Notes: a model not told the origin generated them from the sequence alone. A stretch of 64,000 nt of DNA from an uncultured Chromatiaceae bacterium (GCA_937923175.1 CALALB010000009.1:1-64000); one strand, 5' to 3'; counted from the first letter of the stretch, positions 1 through 9,035 are shown. A program made the numbers and translations.

Positions 1-216
1 AGCGGCAACTTTGGCTATAACGCCGCCACGGGTGAGTTCGGCGATATGATGGCCATGGGCGTGCTCGACCCGACCAAGGTTACCCGCACCGCCCTGCAAA
101 ACGCCGCCTCGGTCGCCGGCCTCATGATCACCACCGAGGCCCTGGTCGCCGAGGAACCCAAGGAAGAAGAAACGCCGGCGCCTGCAAGCAGCGGGATGGG
201 CGACACGGGGATGTAA
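1..216 (+). CDS. groEL: Chaperonin GroEL, C-terminal fragment
   Basis: The last 71 codons of GroEL, the 60-kDa ring chaperonin that folds cytosolic proteins with GroES and ATP; the gene begins outside the window. The visible frame carries the typical end of the equatorial domain ([11 protein letters not shown], then [20 protein letters not shown]) followed by the acidic stretch VAEEPKEEE. The tail ends SSGMGDTGM, a reduced version of the usual repeated Gly-Gly-Met tail. An intrinsic terminator follows about 40 bases after the stop, so groEL ends its transcript here and is not co-transcribed with the genes downstream. The family assignment is certain; only the 5' part is missing. Confidence 0.97.
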   Translation, partial: SGNFGYNAATGEFGDMMAMGVLDPTKVTRTALQNAASVAGLMITTEALVAEEPKEEETPAPASSGMGDTGM

Positions 217-256
217 TGCCCGCAAGCCCGCCTGGATGAGCAGGTACTCAAACCCC

Positions 257-283
257 AACCCCCCCTAAGGCGGGGGTTTTTTG
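257..283 (+). terminator. Rho-independent terminator of groEL
   Basis: A C-rich arm pairs with a G-rich arm across a short TAAG-containing loop, and the hairpin is followed directly by a run of six T. It lies about 40 bases after the groEL stop. Confidence 0.85.
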
Positions 284-323
284 TTGCTTAGGGCGTTTGA
301 TAAATCCATTGGATTGAACCGGT

Positions 324-352
324 TTGAGTCAATCCGGACTGGCGATTACAAT
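324..352 (+). promoter_or_regulatory. Candidate sigma-70-type promoter of soeABC
   Basis: TTGAGT (324-329) and TACAAT (347-352) are separated by exactly 17 bases. They match the -35 and -10 consensus at 4/6 and 5/6. The predicted transcript start is near 359, giving a leader of roughly 30 bases before soeA. The promoter sits just after the groEL terminator, as expected for an independent operon. Inferred from sequence only. Confidence 0.55.
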
Positions 353-387
353 CGCCGCTGTGTTTGTCTGGATTACAGGACACCCTA

Positions 388-3279
388 ATGCAGGACCCCG
401 CAAGTCACCTGGATGGCTACACCGAGATCAAAGAGACTACCTGCTATATGTGCGCCTGCCGGTGCGGTATCCGCGTGCATCTGCGCGACGGCGAGGTACG
501 CTATATCGACGGAAATCCCAAGCATCCGCTCAATCAGGGGGTCATCTGCGCCAAGGGCAGCTCTGGGATTATGAAGCAATATTCTCCCGCGCGCCTGACC
601 CGGCCGCTTCGCCGCAAGCCAGGTGCCAAACGGGGGGAGGGTGCCTTTGAGCCGATCTCTTGGGACGAGGCCTTCGCTATCCTCACCGAACGTCTCAGCC
701 GGCTACGCGCCGAGGATCCCAAAGGATTCGCGCTCTTTACGGGGCGCGATCAGATGCAGGCCTTAACTGGACTCTTTGCCAAACAGTTTGGCACCCCCAA
801 TTATGCGGCGCACGGGGGCTTTTGCTCGGTCAATATGGCCGCCGGGCTGATTTATACGATCGGGGGGTCGTTTTGGGAGTTTGGGGGGCCAGACCTCGAG
901 CATGCCAAGCTGTTTGTGATGATCGGCACCGCCGAGGATCATCACTCAAATCCCCTGAAGATCGCGATCTCTAGGTTTAAACGCCGCGGCGGGCGCTTCA
1001 TCGCCATCAATCCGATCCGCACTGGCTATGCCGCGATCGCCGATGAATGGGTGCCGATCAAACCGGGGACCGATGGAGCGCTCCTGTTGGCAATCGCCCA
1101 TGAGCTCTTGGTTAAGGGGCTATTCGATCGGGATTTCTTGATCCGCTACACCAATGCTGCGGAACTGGTAATCGACGACCCAAGCCGCGCCGATCACGGG
1201 CTCTTTTATCGCGCAGAGATGCACGTCGAAAACGATTGCGTCGATCCTCAAAACAAGCTGTGGTGGGATCGTGCGATCAATGGGCCGATCAGCACCCATA
1301 CCCCCGGGGCTGAGCCGCGTTTGACTGGGCGTTATGTGTTGCCCGATGGCACCCCAGTGAAACCCGCCTTCCAGTTACTTAAGGAACGGCTGGAGCAATA
1401 TCCGCCCGAATGGGCTGCGCCGATTACAGGGATTGCAGCCGATACCATTCGCCGTTTGGCCCATGAGATGGGGGTAACGGCGCGCGATCATCGGATCGAG
1501 CTTCCCATCAAATGGACCGATTGTTGGGACGAGGAGCATGAATCGGTCACTGGTAACCCGGTCGCCTTTCATGCCATGCGCGGCCTGGCTGCCCATTCGA
1601 ATGGCTTTCAGACCATCCGCGCCCTAGGCGTGCTGATGACCCTGCTTGGCACCATCGATCGGCCGGGTGGGTTTCGCCATCGCGCACCCTTCCCTCGCCC
1701 GATCCCCCCTTGCCCAAAGCCGCCAGCGGGCGCCGAGGCCGTTCAGCCCAACACCCCCCTGGAGGGGATGCCCTTGGGCTGGCCAGCGCGTCCCGAGCAT
1801 CTCTTCGTCGATGAACAGGGCGAGGCGCTGCGCATCGACAAGGCCTTCTCCTGGGAATACCCGTTGGCAGTGCATGGGCTGATGCACGCTGTCATCACCA
1901 ATGCCTGGCGCGGCGATCCCTATCCCATCGACACCCTATTGTTATTCATGGCCAATATGGCCTGGAACTCGACCATGAATACGGTCGAGGTCCGCAAGAT
2001 GTTGGCCGATCAACACCCGAACGGCGAATACAGGATCCCTTTTTTGGTGGTCTGTGACACCTTTGCCTCAGAGACCGTGGCCTTTGCCGACCTGGTGTTG
2101 CCGGATACGACCTATCTCGAGCGCCATGATGTGCTCTCGATGCTCGATCGTCCGATCTCTGAATTCGATGGCCCGGTAGATGCCGTGCGCGTCCCTGTTC
2201 TGCCGCCCAAAGGCGAATGCAAGCCATTTCAGGAGGTCCTGATCGAGCTTGGCTGGCGTTTGGGGTTGCCCGCATTTACCAATCCGGATGGCAGCCGCAA
2301 ATATCGCGATTACCCTGACTTTATCATCAATTATGAGACCTCCCCGGGCTCAGGGATCGGCTTTTTGGCTGGTTGGCGGGGTAAGAATGGCGATCAGGTG
2401 CTCAAAGGCGAGCCCAATCCGCGTCAATGGGACATATATGCCCAAAACGGCTGTGTTTTTCATCATAAGCTGCCGCCGAGTTATCAATATATGCGCAATT
2501 GGAATCAGGGTTATCTCCACTGGGCGCGGGCGCATGGTCTGATCCGCTATACCGAACCGATCCTGATCCATCTCTATTCTGAGGTTTTGCAGCGTTTCCG
2601 GCTGGCTGCCCAGGGTAAATGGCCGGGGCGGAGACCGCCAGAACGGTTGCGCAAACGGGTCGAGACCTATTTCGATCCCCTGCCTTTTTATTACGAACCC
2701 TTAGAATGGCAATTGATCGACACCCAGAAATACCCACTGCGGGCGCTCACCCAGCGCCCGATGGCCATGTATCATTCCTGGGATAGCCAAAACGCCTGGT
2801 TAAGGCAGATCCACAGCCATAATTATCTCTTCATGAATCCTAAAATGGCGCAGGCCAATGGGCTTGAGGACGGCGATTGGATCTGGGTCGAGTCGCCCTG
2901 GGGCAAGGTGCGCTGTATGTGCCGGTTTTCCGAGGCCGTAGAGCCTGGGACGGTTTGGACCTGGAACGCCATCGGCAAGGCCGCCGGCGCCTGGGGCCTT
3001 GCCCCTGATGCCGATGAGGCGCGTAAGGGGTTTTTGTTGAATCATCTGATCGCCGAGGAACTTCCCGCTCATGAGTCAGCCGCGCATCCGGCCAACGGCG
3101 ATCCAGTGACTGGTCAGGCAGCCTGGTTCGATGTGCGCGTGCGGGTATATAAGGCGGCTGCCAATGAGCCCAAGGTTACTGCCCCTCAATTTAAGCCCAT
3201 GCCGCGTCTACCTGGTCAAGAGCCCAAACGCGGCAAATGGCAGGCCTATGTCGCAGGTCTATTCGGAAAGAATCCATGA
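388..3279 (+). CDS. soeA: Sulfite dehydrogenase (SoeABC), molybdopterin catalytic subunit SoeA
   Basis: Catalytic subunit of the membrane-bound SoeABC complex, which in purple sulfur bacteria oxidises sulfite to sulfate in the cytoplasm and passes electrons to quinone. The 963-residue protein has the N-terminal 4Fe-4S motif Cys19-x2-Cys22-x3-Cys26-x27-Cys54, a DMSO-reductase-family core, a probable Mo-ligand Cys146 in HGGFCSVN, and a C-terminal molydopterin dinucleotide-binding barrel. No Tat or Sec signal is visible, which fits a cytoplasmic location. The ATG at 388 was chosen because AGGA lies 7 bases upstream; a TTG at 364 is in frame but has weaker support. The stop overlaps the soeB start (ATGA), so the two are translationally coupled. 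Related Psr/Phs-type subunits are the alternative, but the length, the missing signal peptide and the DmsC-like partner favour SoeA. Confidence 0.9.
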   Translation: MQDPASHLDGYTEIKETTCYMCACRCGIRVHLRDGEVRYIDGNPKHPLNQGVICAKGSSGIMKQYSPARLTRPLRRKPGAKRGEGAFEPISWDEAFAILTERLSRLRAEDPKGFALFTGRDQMQALTGLFAKQFGTPNYAAHGGFCSVNMAAGLIYTIGGSFWEFGGPDLEHAKLFVMIGTAEDHHSNPLKIAISRFKRRGGRFIAINPIRTGYAAIADEWVPIKPGTDGALLLAIAHELLVKGLFDRDFLIRYTNAAELVIDDPSRADHGLFYRAEMHVENDCVDPQNKLWWDRAINGPISTHTPGAEPRLTGRYVLPDGTPVKPAFQLLKERLEQYPPEWAAPITGIAADTIRRLAHEMGVTARDHRIELPIKWTDCWDEEHESVTGNPVAFHAMRGLAAHSNGFQTIRALGVLMTLLGTIDRPGGFRHRAPFPRPIPPCPKPPAGAEAVQPNTPLEGMPLGWPARPEHLFVDEQGEALRIDKAFSWEYPLAVHGLMHAVITNAWRGDPYPIDTLLLFMANMAWNSTMNTVEVRKMLADQHPNGEYRIPFLVVCDTFASETVAFADLVLPDTTYLERHDVLSMLDRPISEFDGPVDAVRVPVLPPKGECKPFQEVLIELGWRLGLPAFTNPDGSRKYRDYPDFIINYETSPGSGIGFLAGWRGKNGDQVLKGEPNPRQWDIYAQNGCVFHHKLPPSYQYMRNWNQGYLHWARAHGLIRYTEPILIHLYSEVLQRFRLAAQGKWPGRRPPERLRKRVETYFDPLPFYYEPLEWQLIDTQKYPLRALTQRPMAMYHSWDSQNAWLRQIHSHNYLFMNPKMAQANGLEDGDWIWVESPWGKVRCMCRFSEAVEPGTVWTWNAIGKAAGAWGLAPDADEARKGFLLNHLIAEELPAHESAAHPANGDPVTGQAAWFDVRVRVYKAAANEPKVTAPQFKPMPRLPGQEPKRGKWQAYVAGLFGKNP

Positions 3280-4007
3280 CCCAGCTGGCGCTTGTCATCG
3301 ACCTCAATGTCTGCGTGGGCTGTCATGCCTGTGTGACCTCATGCAAGGAATGGAATACCTCAGGCTGGGCAGGTCCTTTGACGGATTACAACCCCTATGA
3401 GGGCTCGCCGCGCGGGACCTTTTTCAATCGGGTCCAGACCTTCGAGGTGGGAACCTTCCCCAATACCGAGACGATTCATTTCCCTAAAAGCTGTCTGCAT
3501 TGCGAGGAGCCGCCCTGCGTGCCTGTCTGTCCCACCGGTGCCTCATATAAGCGCCCAGACAATGGGGTGGTGCTCGTCGATTACGATAAATGCATCGGCT
3601 GTAAATATTGCTCCTGGGCCTGCCCTTATGGGGCGCGCGAGCTCGACGAACAGCAAAAGGTGATGAAGAAATGCACCCTTTGTATCGACCGCATCACTGA
3701 CGAGAGTCTCCCTGAACGCGAACGCAAACCCGCCTGTGTCCTGGCCTGTCCGACCAATGCGCGCCTGTTCGGTGATATCCATGACCCGGATTCAGAGGTT
3801 TCAGTGGCGATCCGCGAGCGCGGCGGCTATCAACTCATGCCCGAATGGGGCACCAAGCCGGCCAATCACTATCTACCGCGGCGCAAGACCCAGCTCCATA
3901 TCCGGCCGGATGAGCTCACCCGCGTCGATAACCCCTGGCGCAAGGAAGACATCACGCCCTATACCGGCGAGGAAAGCATCGACGATGTGGCCTGGGCAGC
4001 AATCTGA
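3276..4007 (+). CDS. soeB: Sulfite dehydrogenase iron-sulfur subunit SoeB
   Basis: A 243-residue ferredoxin-like electron-transfer subunit that should carry electrons from the molybdenum site of SoeA to the membrane subunit SoeC. Four cysteine clusters are visible: CVGCHACVTSCKEWN near the N terminus, CLHCEEPPCVPVCPTG, CIGCKYCSWACPYG, and CTLC paired with a later CVLACPTNAR. This is the four-cluster pattern of DmsB/PsrB/NrfC-type proteins. The start at 3276 overlaps the soeA stop by four bases. Longer in-frame starts inside soeA were rejected because the family begins just before the first cluster. It lacks a signal peptide, consistent with a cytoplasmic complex. Confidence 0.92.
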   Translation: MTQLALVIDLNVCVGCHACVTSCKEWNTSGWAGPLTDYNPYEGSPRGTFFNRVQTFEVGTFPNTETIHFPKSCLHCEEPPCVPVCPTGASYKRPDNGVVLVDYDKCIGCKYCSWACPYGARELDEQQKVMKKCTLCIDRITDESLPERERKPACVLACPTNARLFGDIHDPDSEVSVAIRERGGYQLMPEWGTKPANHYLPRRKTQLHIRPDELTRVDNPWRKEDITPYTGEESIDDVAWAAI

Positions 4008-4197
4008 TCGGTTCTTGGGGGCGATGGCCCCTGCAACGGTCGGGGAGGCCGGGGCAATCCGGAATCCAGAGCCACTGGACCCATCATGCCGGGTTGAGGG
4101 GGGGGAAGGGTCAGGGTGCTGGAGCACTGATGGTCTCGGTAGGGTACGCAACCCCTACCTTCAATGATATTGCAGTCAATCTATCTAGATCCCGATT
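4008..4197 (+). repeat. Hairpin-rich spacer with remnant of a dispersed repeat
   Basis: 190 bases split soeB from soeC and carry no convincing gene. The motif CCGGAATCCAG followed about 20 bases later by CTGGACCC recurs in the 59.9-60.1 kb repeat, so this looks like a decayed copy of the same element. Two further small inverted repeats follow: GTGCT-GG-AGCAC near 4117-4128 and a GGTAGGG/CCCCTACC pair at about 4138-4159. The hairpins are seen; kinship of the two elements is inferred. Confidence 0.45.
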
Positions 4198-5175
4198 ATG
4201 CACCCAGCCTTATCCGTGATTCTCTTGACGACAGCGATCGGCGCCGGCCAGGGATTATTTTTGGCGATGATCACTGGCCAGCTTTATGCCATCGCCCATT
4301 TCCTGCCGGTCCAGGAGGGTCAGTTTTATGCCTTTGGGAGCTTGCTGGCGCTTGCCTTTTTGCTCGCCGGGCTTGGGGCGTCCTTTTTCCATCTAGGGCA
4401 TCCTGAGCGGGCCTGGCGCGCGATCGCCATGTGGCGAACCTCCTGGCTATCGCGTGAGGTGATCGTCTTGCCACTGGTCATGATCTTGGCCCTTGCCTAC
4501 GGCAGCGCCCATGCCTTCGGCTGGACGCGCCCCTTGTTTCAGATCGGCGAGTCACTCCAGGTTGATTTGAGCCTATTGCTTGGTATAGCAGGGACGATTG
4601 CGACCTTGGCCCTGTTTGTCTGTACCGCCATGATCTATGCCGCGGTGCGCTTCTTACAGGAGTGGCACACCCCTTTGACGGTCAGTAATTTTTTGTTTTT
4701 GGGCACCGCCTCGGGGTTTATGCTCGCCGCCGCCTATTCAGCCTATCTCGGAAATCCCCTGGTGACCTTTTATGGTACCTGGTCAGTGATCCTGACCCTC
4801 GTCGGGTTTATCTCGCGTTTCCTGCATCTGCGGCGCAATGATCGTTTAAAACCCAAAAGTACCCTCCAAACCGCGATCGGCATCCGGCACACCCAGATCG
4901 TCCAAAAGGCCCAGGGCGCAACCGGCGGGAGTTTTAATACCGGCGAGTTTTTTCATGGTCAGAACCCAAGGCTGGTGTATGCCCTGCGTTATCTCTATCT
5001 GACCCTGATCTTTCCGATCCCTGTGCTCTTGATCGGGCTGTCCTATGTCATCACCTCGCCCCGCCTGCCGATCCTTGCCTTTGGGATCCAGTTTTTGGGA
5101 CTGATGGTCGAACGCTGGGCCTTTTTTGCTGAGGCGCGCCATCCGCAAAACCTGTATTACCAATCGGTCGCTTGA
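4198..5175 (+). CDS. soeC: Sulfite dehydrogenase membrane anchor SoeC (DmsC family)
   Basis: A 325-residue polytopic inner-membrane protein, expected to anchor SoeAB and hand electrons to the quinone pool. Strongly hydrophobic segments repeat along its length (roughly eight helices), and the N-terminal half has the DmsC-like features GASFFHLGHPERAWRA and WRTSWLSREV. It is thus a DmsC-type rather than NrfD-type anchor, as known for SoeC. The ATG at 4198 has no good ribosome-binding site and is preceded immediately by an in-frame TAG, so no earlier start exists. Unlike the tight soeA-soeB coupling, it lies 190 bases downstream of soeB. Confidence 0.88.
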   Translation: MHPALSVILLTTAIGAGQGLFLAMITGQLYAIAHFLPVQEGQFYAFGSLLALAFLLAGLGASFFHLGHPERAWRAIAMWRTSWLSREVIVLPLVMILALAYGSAHAFGWTRPLFQIGESLQVDLSLLLGIAGTIATLALFVCTAMIYAAVRFLQEWHTPLTVSNFLFLGTASGFMLAAAYSAYLGNPLVTFYGTWSVILTLVGFISRFLHLRRNDRLKPKSTLQTAIGIRHTQIVQKAQGATGGSFNTGEFFHGQNPRLVYALRYLYLTLIFPIPVLLIGLSYVITSPRLPILAFGIQFLGLMVERWAFFAEARHPQNLYYQSVA

Positions 5176-5637
5176 GATAATCCCTCCGGCCATTTAACCG
5201 GCTGGGGCTGACAATCCTCAGCCAGGATCTGCTCTAGACCGAATGGGTTGGCGGTGGGAAAGGTTACAGGCGGCAGGCAGCTCTCTTTATGGGCTCGCCT
5301 GACCGCATCTGGTAGACCAGCGGCGATGACCTCAGGCAAAGCCTGCCCGCAAGCTGGGTGGCCTGCAAGTTGCCCGATTTGCCCACTGTACCAGAGCCCA
5401 TGGAGCTGTGCCTGGCGCCTCAGGCGCTGGATACTGATGATCCATTGAAGTTAAGTCGATGCGCCGGCAGCGCGGTCAGGCGGCCATGCAACTCGGGTGC
5501 TCGCTATAGCCCAAGGCCTCAAACCCCGCGCTCAGGTGCCTAAGATCAAGGTCGTCGAAGCGCCGCGCCCGCCTAAGCTTTGCTAAGCCGCTTGGCTCAA
5601 GCGCCATGATTGGTCTCATACCGCCTGGCAGGTTCAT
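5157..5637 (-). pseudogene. Degraded DUF29-family gene
   Basis: No single frame spans this region, but minus-strand pieces in different frames line up with the DUF29 family. From 5637 downward an ATG-initiated frame reads LAKLRRARRFDDLDLRHLSAG, like the DUF29 N terminus, and stops near 5485. A second short piece contains RLTALPAHRLNFN. A third frame reads SIQRLRRQAQLHGLWYSGQI, then a GQALPEVIAAGLPDAVRRA segment and FPTANPFGLEQILAED, matching the DUF29 C-terminal half. At least two frameshifts are needed to join them. DUF29 proteins have no established function. The remnant lies between soeC and the M1 peptidase, and its last codons overlap the 3' end of soeC, so decay there is likely advanced. 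Confidence 0.65.
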
Positions 5638-5657
5638 TCATGGCAAACTCCTGTGGG

Positions 5658-7742
5658 TCATTGTGCCTCGGTTCCCTCGGACGTGCAGCCCTCGGGCCGA
5701 AAACAATGGCTCAGCTGGGACGGTCCTGGTGGCCAGAGCCCCTTGATCCGATTGGTTGCCTCAGGGCCAGAAAAGACCAGATAGCTATAGCGTCCATAAT
5801 GCGGCACCTTGCGCGCCAGAACCGGCAAGGCCTCGGGTAAACGAGTGGCCAGCCAAGCGAGAGGTTGCCCCTTGCGCATACCGACCAGGACGAGGCTCTC
5901 TCGCCCTGGATCAATCGCACCCTGGGGAAGGTCCAGCCGGCCCTGGGCGATATCCGGCCCAAGGCCCCCTGTCTCCTCAGCAAATACCGATAGATATCGA
6001 TTCTCCCACCCGAATAGCCAGACTGCGCGCTCGGCTGGAAGCTGGTTGAGCGCCCTATCCTCAGCGATCCCCCAGCCGGGATGGGTCGCAGCCCAGGATT
6101 CGGCCAAGGCACGATACTGGGTCTTTAAGGGCTCGGGTGCAGCCGCCGGGATGAGGAGCAACCCCCCTTCGGCACCGAGGATCGCGCTCAGGGTTGCCGG
6201 CCATTCCCCTGGGGTAAGGGCGCGAAAAAGCTCACAGTCTGGATCGAGGGTAAGGCGAAGCGGGGCCTGGTCGAGTGCTAGGTCAAGCTTACTTGTCCGG
6301 GTGCTCCCTTCGATCCAGTGCCTCAGCCGCTCACCCGACCCAAACTCGATTACGACTGGGATGGTCAGGGGAAAGGGCGGTTCGGATTGGATTTGGTCGA
6401 TCTGGGCGCTGAGCCGGTAACCTGCGGCAAAGGGCTCAAGGTGGACCTCAGTAAGCGCCAAATACGGCGCGCCGGGGCGTTCGATCCAGGCGTTGAAAAA
6501 ATCAGCGAGACTCTGACCGCTGACGTCCTCGAACGCCCGCCTAAGCTCGCCATAGCTGGCAATCCGAAAGCGATGCTCGGTATAAAAACGCCTCAGAGCC
6601 GCAAAAAACAGCTCATCCCCGAGCAGGCGGCGCAGCATGTGCCAGACCATGGACGCCTTGCCATAGCCGAGGGCCTGGGTGGCTGGGCTATGGCGCTGGA
6701 TAAACTGATCGAGGGGCAGGTCATGAGCCGACTGGACATAATCGGCATACTCTTTCAGGATCCCGCAGCGCAGCTCCCGACCGCGACCAGCCCGTTCGGC
6801 AAGCCAATAGTCGGCGAGATAATGGGTTAGCCCCTCGCTCCAGTTGCCTGAGCGATAGTCTACATAGACCCCATTGCCCCACCAGTTATGCAGGATCTCA
6901 TGGGGATAAGAGGTCTCCAGGATAAAGGGGAGACGGATCACCCGGGGTCCAAGCAGGGTGAATGAGGGCATCCCATAACCGGATTCCCAGAAATTCTCGA
7001 CCAATGCGAACTTGGCATATGGATAAGGCCCGATGAGTCCGGAATAGAGCCTAAGAAACTCAAGGGTCGCGGCGAGATAGCGCTCGGCCAGCCCGGGATC
7101 GGGCGCGCGCAGGTAGACCTCGGCGGCAAGGCCCTGAGCGAATCGGCGATAGATGGCAAACCGCCCGGCTACCAAATAAAGATCCTCCTGCGGCTGGGTC
7201 TCGCGCCAATGCGCCCGTCCGGTTTCGGGGTCGGTTTCCCCTCCACCTTGGGAGACTGCAACCCAACCCTTGGGCAATTCGACGCTAAGATCCAGGGCCT
7301 GGAGGCTGTCTGGGATGCGCGGATACCAGCCGCTTGCGCCATCCAAAAAGACTCCTTCCGGTCCGATGGTTCCAAGCGATTGATGACTGGTACGGCCGAG
7401 CCCCTCGCTGGTCTGCGCTAAGGGGTGGCGGATGATGCCGCGGTAGGTTAGGACCAGCTCGCCTGGTCCCGCTGAGGTAAGCCGATAGGCGCTCAGCTGT
7501 CCCTCAGTCCTGATGAACGTCAAACGGCCTTCGCCCTCGGCGACCTGGGGCGCAAGCCCTTGATGGAGGAGCACAAGCCAGTCGGTTCGATCAGCGGGCA
7601 GCCTTAACCGATCCCTAGCCTCGATCAGTCCTTCGGCTGGATCGAGACGAATCTCAAGCTGATGGGCGATGAGCGCCGCGGCAAGCGCGGGCTCAGCCAG
7701 CCAGGCGAGCGCTAAACATAAGCCGAGCACAAGATGTCTCAT
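5658..7742 (-). CDS. M1-family (gluzincin) metallopeptidase, exported
   Basis: A 694-residue predicted periplasmic zinc peptidase. It begins with a clear signal peptide (MRHLVLGLCLALAWLAEPALA) behind an AGGA ribosome-binding site, which is why 7742 was chosen over a start 42 codons earlier. After a beta-rich N-terminal region comes HEILHNWWGNGVYVD, with a downstream Glu in NWSEGLTHYLAD. This is the M1 zinc site, but with 17 rather than the usual 18 residues between the second His and the third zinc ligand. A motif resembling the M1 exopeptidase GxMEN (ESGYGMPSF) precedes it, so aminopeptidase activity is uncertain. The C-terminal 200 residues are not recognised. It diverges from the ChaN-like gene across 117 bases. 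Confidence 0.8.
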   Translation of the reverse strand: MRHLVLGLCLALAWLAEPALAAALIAHQLEIRLDPAEGLIEARDRLRLPADRTDWLVLLHQGLAPQVAEGEGRLTFIRTEGQLSAYRLTSAGPGELVLTYRGIIRHPLAQTSEGLGRTSHQSLGTIGPEGVFLDGASGWYPRIPDSLQALDLSVELPKGWVAVSQGGGETDPETGRAHWRETQPQEDLYLVAGRFAIYRRFAQGLAAEVYLRAPDPGLAERYLAATLEFLRLYSGLIGPYPYAKFALVENFWESGYGMPSFTLLGPRVIRLPFILETSYPHEILHNWWGNGVYVDYRSGNWSEGLTHYLADYWLAERAGRGRELRCGILKEYADYVQSAHDLPLDQFIQRHSPATQALGYGKASMVWHMLRRLLGDELFFAALRRFYTEHRFRIASYGELRRAFEDVSGQSLADFFNAWIERPGAPYLALTEVHLEPFAAGYRLSAQIDQIQSEPPFPLTIPVVIEFGSGERLRHWIEGSTRTSKLDLALDQAPLRLTLDPDCELFRALTPGEWPATLSAILGAEGGLLLIPAAAPEPLKTQYRALAESWAATHPGWGIAEDRALNQLPAERAVWLFGWENRYLSVFAEETGGLGPDIAQGRLDLPQGAIDPGRESLVLVGMRKGQPLAWLATRLPEALPVLARKVPHYGRYSYLVFSGPEATNRIKGLWPPGPSQLSHCFRPEGCTSEGTEAQ

Positions 7743-7859
7743 GATTGTTTCCTGAGCGACGAAAAACCGAGGCGGGCGGGTCATCTTTGCGTCATGATGA
7801 GTCCTTTGATGCCGCCGCGCGACCCCAAGACGATCGTCATGACCATGTGAGGAGCCTTC

Positions 7860-9014
7860 ATGCAGCATCCGCGTCTTAGCTTTATCCTACTCACCTCGAT
7901 CGCTGTCTCTAGCTGGGCCCAGACCGAGTCCAGCCGCTTAGGTGGGCTAGACCAGAGCAGTCTGCACCCGACCTGGGTGGTCGAGAGCGCCCAATTAAAC
8001 CCACTCGATGCGCTGATTCCGCGTCTATGCGACCGGCAAGTGGTCTTCATCGGCGAGCAGCACGACCGCTATGAGGATCATCTGACCCAAGCGGCTATTA
8101 TCCAGGGCCTGCAGCACTGCGGCAGACCCTTAGCGATCGGGATGGAGATGTTCCAGCAGCCATATCAGGAGGCGCTCGATGATTACAGGGCGGGGCGGAT
8201 CGATGAATCCGAGCTTTTGCGCCGCACTGAGTATTTTGACCGTTGGCGTTTCGATTATCGGCTCTATCGCCCAATCCTTGCCCTTGCCCGCGCTCACGGC
8301 ATCCCCCTCATCGCGCTGAATCTATCGGCTGAGCTTACCCGCAAGGTCGGCGACAGAGGGATCGCGGGTCTAAGTCCAGAGGAGCGCGTCCAGCTACCTG
8401 AGATCGACCGTTCCGATCCGGATTATCGCGCCCGTCTCCAGGAGGTCTTCCAGCGTCACCCTGCCGAGCAGCAGCGCAATTTTGAGCATTTTTTCGAGGT
8501 GCAGCTCCTCTGGGATGAGGGCATGGCCGAGCGCGCTGCACGTTATCTTGCCGAGCACCCAGATCACCTGATGGTGGTACTCAGCGGCAGCGGCCATCTC
8601 GAGTTTGGCCAGGGTATCCCAAAACGCCTAGCGCGGCGTTTGCCAGTGAGGATGGCGATCCTGCTCAATGGCAGCGAGCGCCGCTTAGATCCCGGGGTTG
8701 CCGATCTCTTTTTTTATCCTCCATCCATTGCCCTTCCATCCGCTGGTAAGCTGGGTGTACAGCTTGCCGACCGACCTGATTCCAAAGGCGGAATGGTCAT
8801 CCAGGGATTGACTGAGGACAGCGGGGCCCAGGCAGCAGGTCTAAAGGCCGGCGATCGGCTGCTTCGGATCGATGGACAGCTGATCCGCGACTATACCGAT
8901 GTGCGATTGGCCCTGCTCGATGCCCGGCCCGGCCAGCGGGTGCAGGTAGATTTGGCCCGCTCAGCCCTGCTTGGGGCGGATGAATACCTGACCCTCGAGG
9001 TCGAGCTGCGCTGA
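7860..9014 (+). CDS. ChaN-family (DUF399) protein with C-terminal PDZ domain
   Basis: 384 residues with a probable N-terminal signal (LSFILLTSIAVSSWA), so likely periplasmic or exported. The central part is ChaN/DUF399-like: VVFIGEQHDRYEDHL, GMEMFQQPYQEALDDYRAG, YRPILALARAHGIPLIALN, and a GSGHLEFGQGIPKRLA segment with the conserved GH. ChaN of Campylobacter is a haem-binding, iron-regulated lipoprotein, so haem handling is possible here but unproven. Residues from about 305 form a PDZ domain (SGAQAAGLKAGDRLLRIDG). GAGGAG lies just upstream of the ATG. No lipobox cysteine is evident. The PDZ may recruit or present peptides, perhaps to the divergent peptidase, but that is inference. Confidence 0.8.
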   Translation: MQHPRLSFILLTSIAVSSWAQTESSRLGGLDQSSLHPTWVVESAQLNPLDALIPRLCDRQVVFIGEQHDRYEDHLTQAAIIQGLQHCGRPLAIGMEMFQQPYQEALDDYRAGRIDESELLRRTEYFDRWRFDYRLYRPILALARAHGIPLIALNLSAELTRKVGDRGIAGLSPEERVQLPEIDRSDPDYRARLQEVFQRHPAEQQRNFEHFFEVQLLWDEGMAERAARYLAEHPDHLMVVLSGSGHLEFGQGIPKRLARRLPVRMAILLNGSERRLDPGVADLFFYPPSIALPSAGKLGVQLADRPDSKGGMVIQGLTEDSGAQAAGLKAGDRLLRIDGQLIRDYTDVRLALLDARPGQRVQVDLARSALLGADEYLTLEVELR

Positions 9015-9035
9015 ACCCTTGAAGCGAGAGGGCGC

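Noticed and set aside
364-387. Earlier TTG start for soeA
   Set aside because: It falls only a few bases past the predicted transcript start and has no ribosome-binding site, while ATG 388 has AGGA at good spacing.
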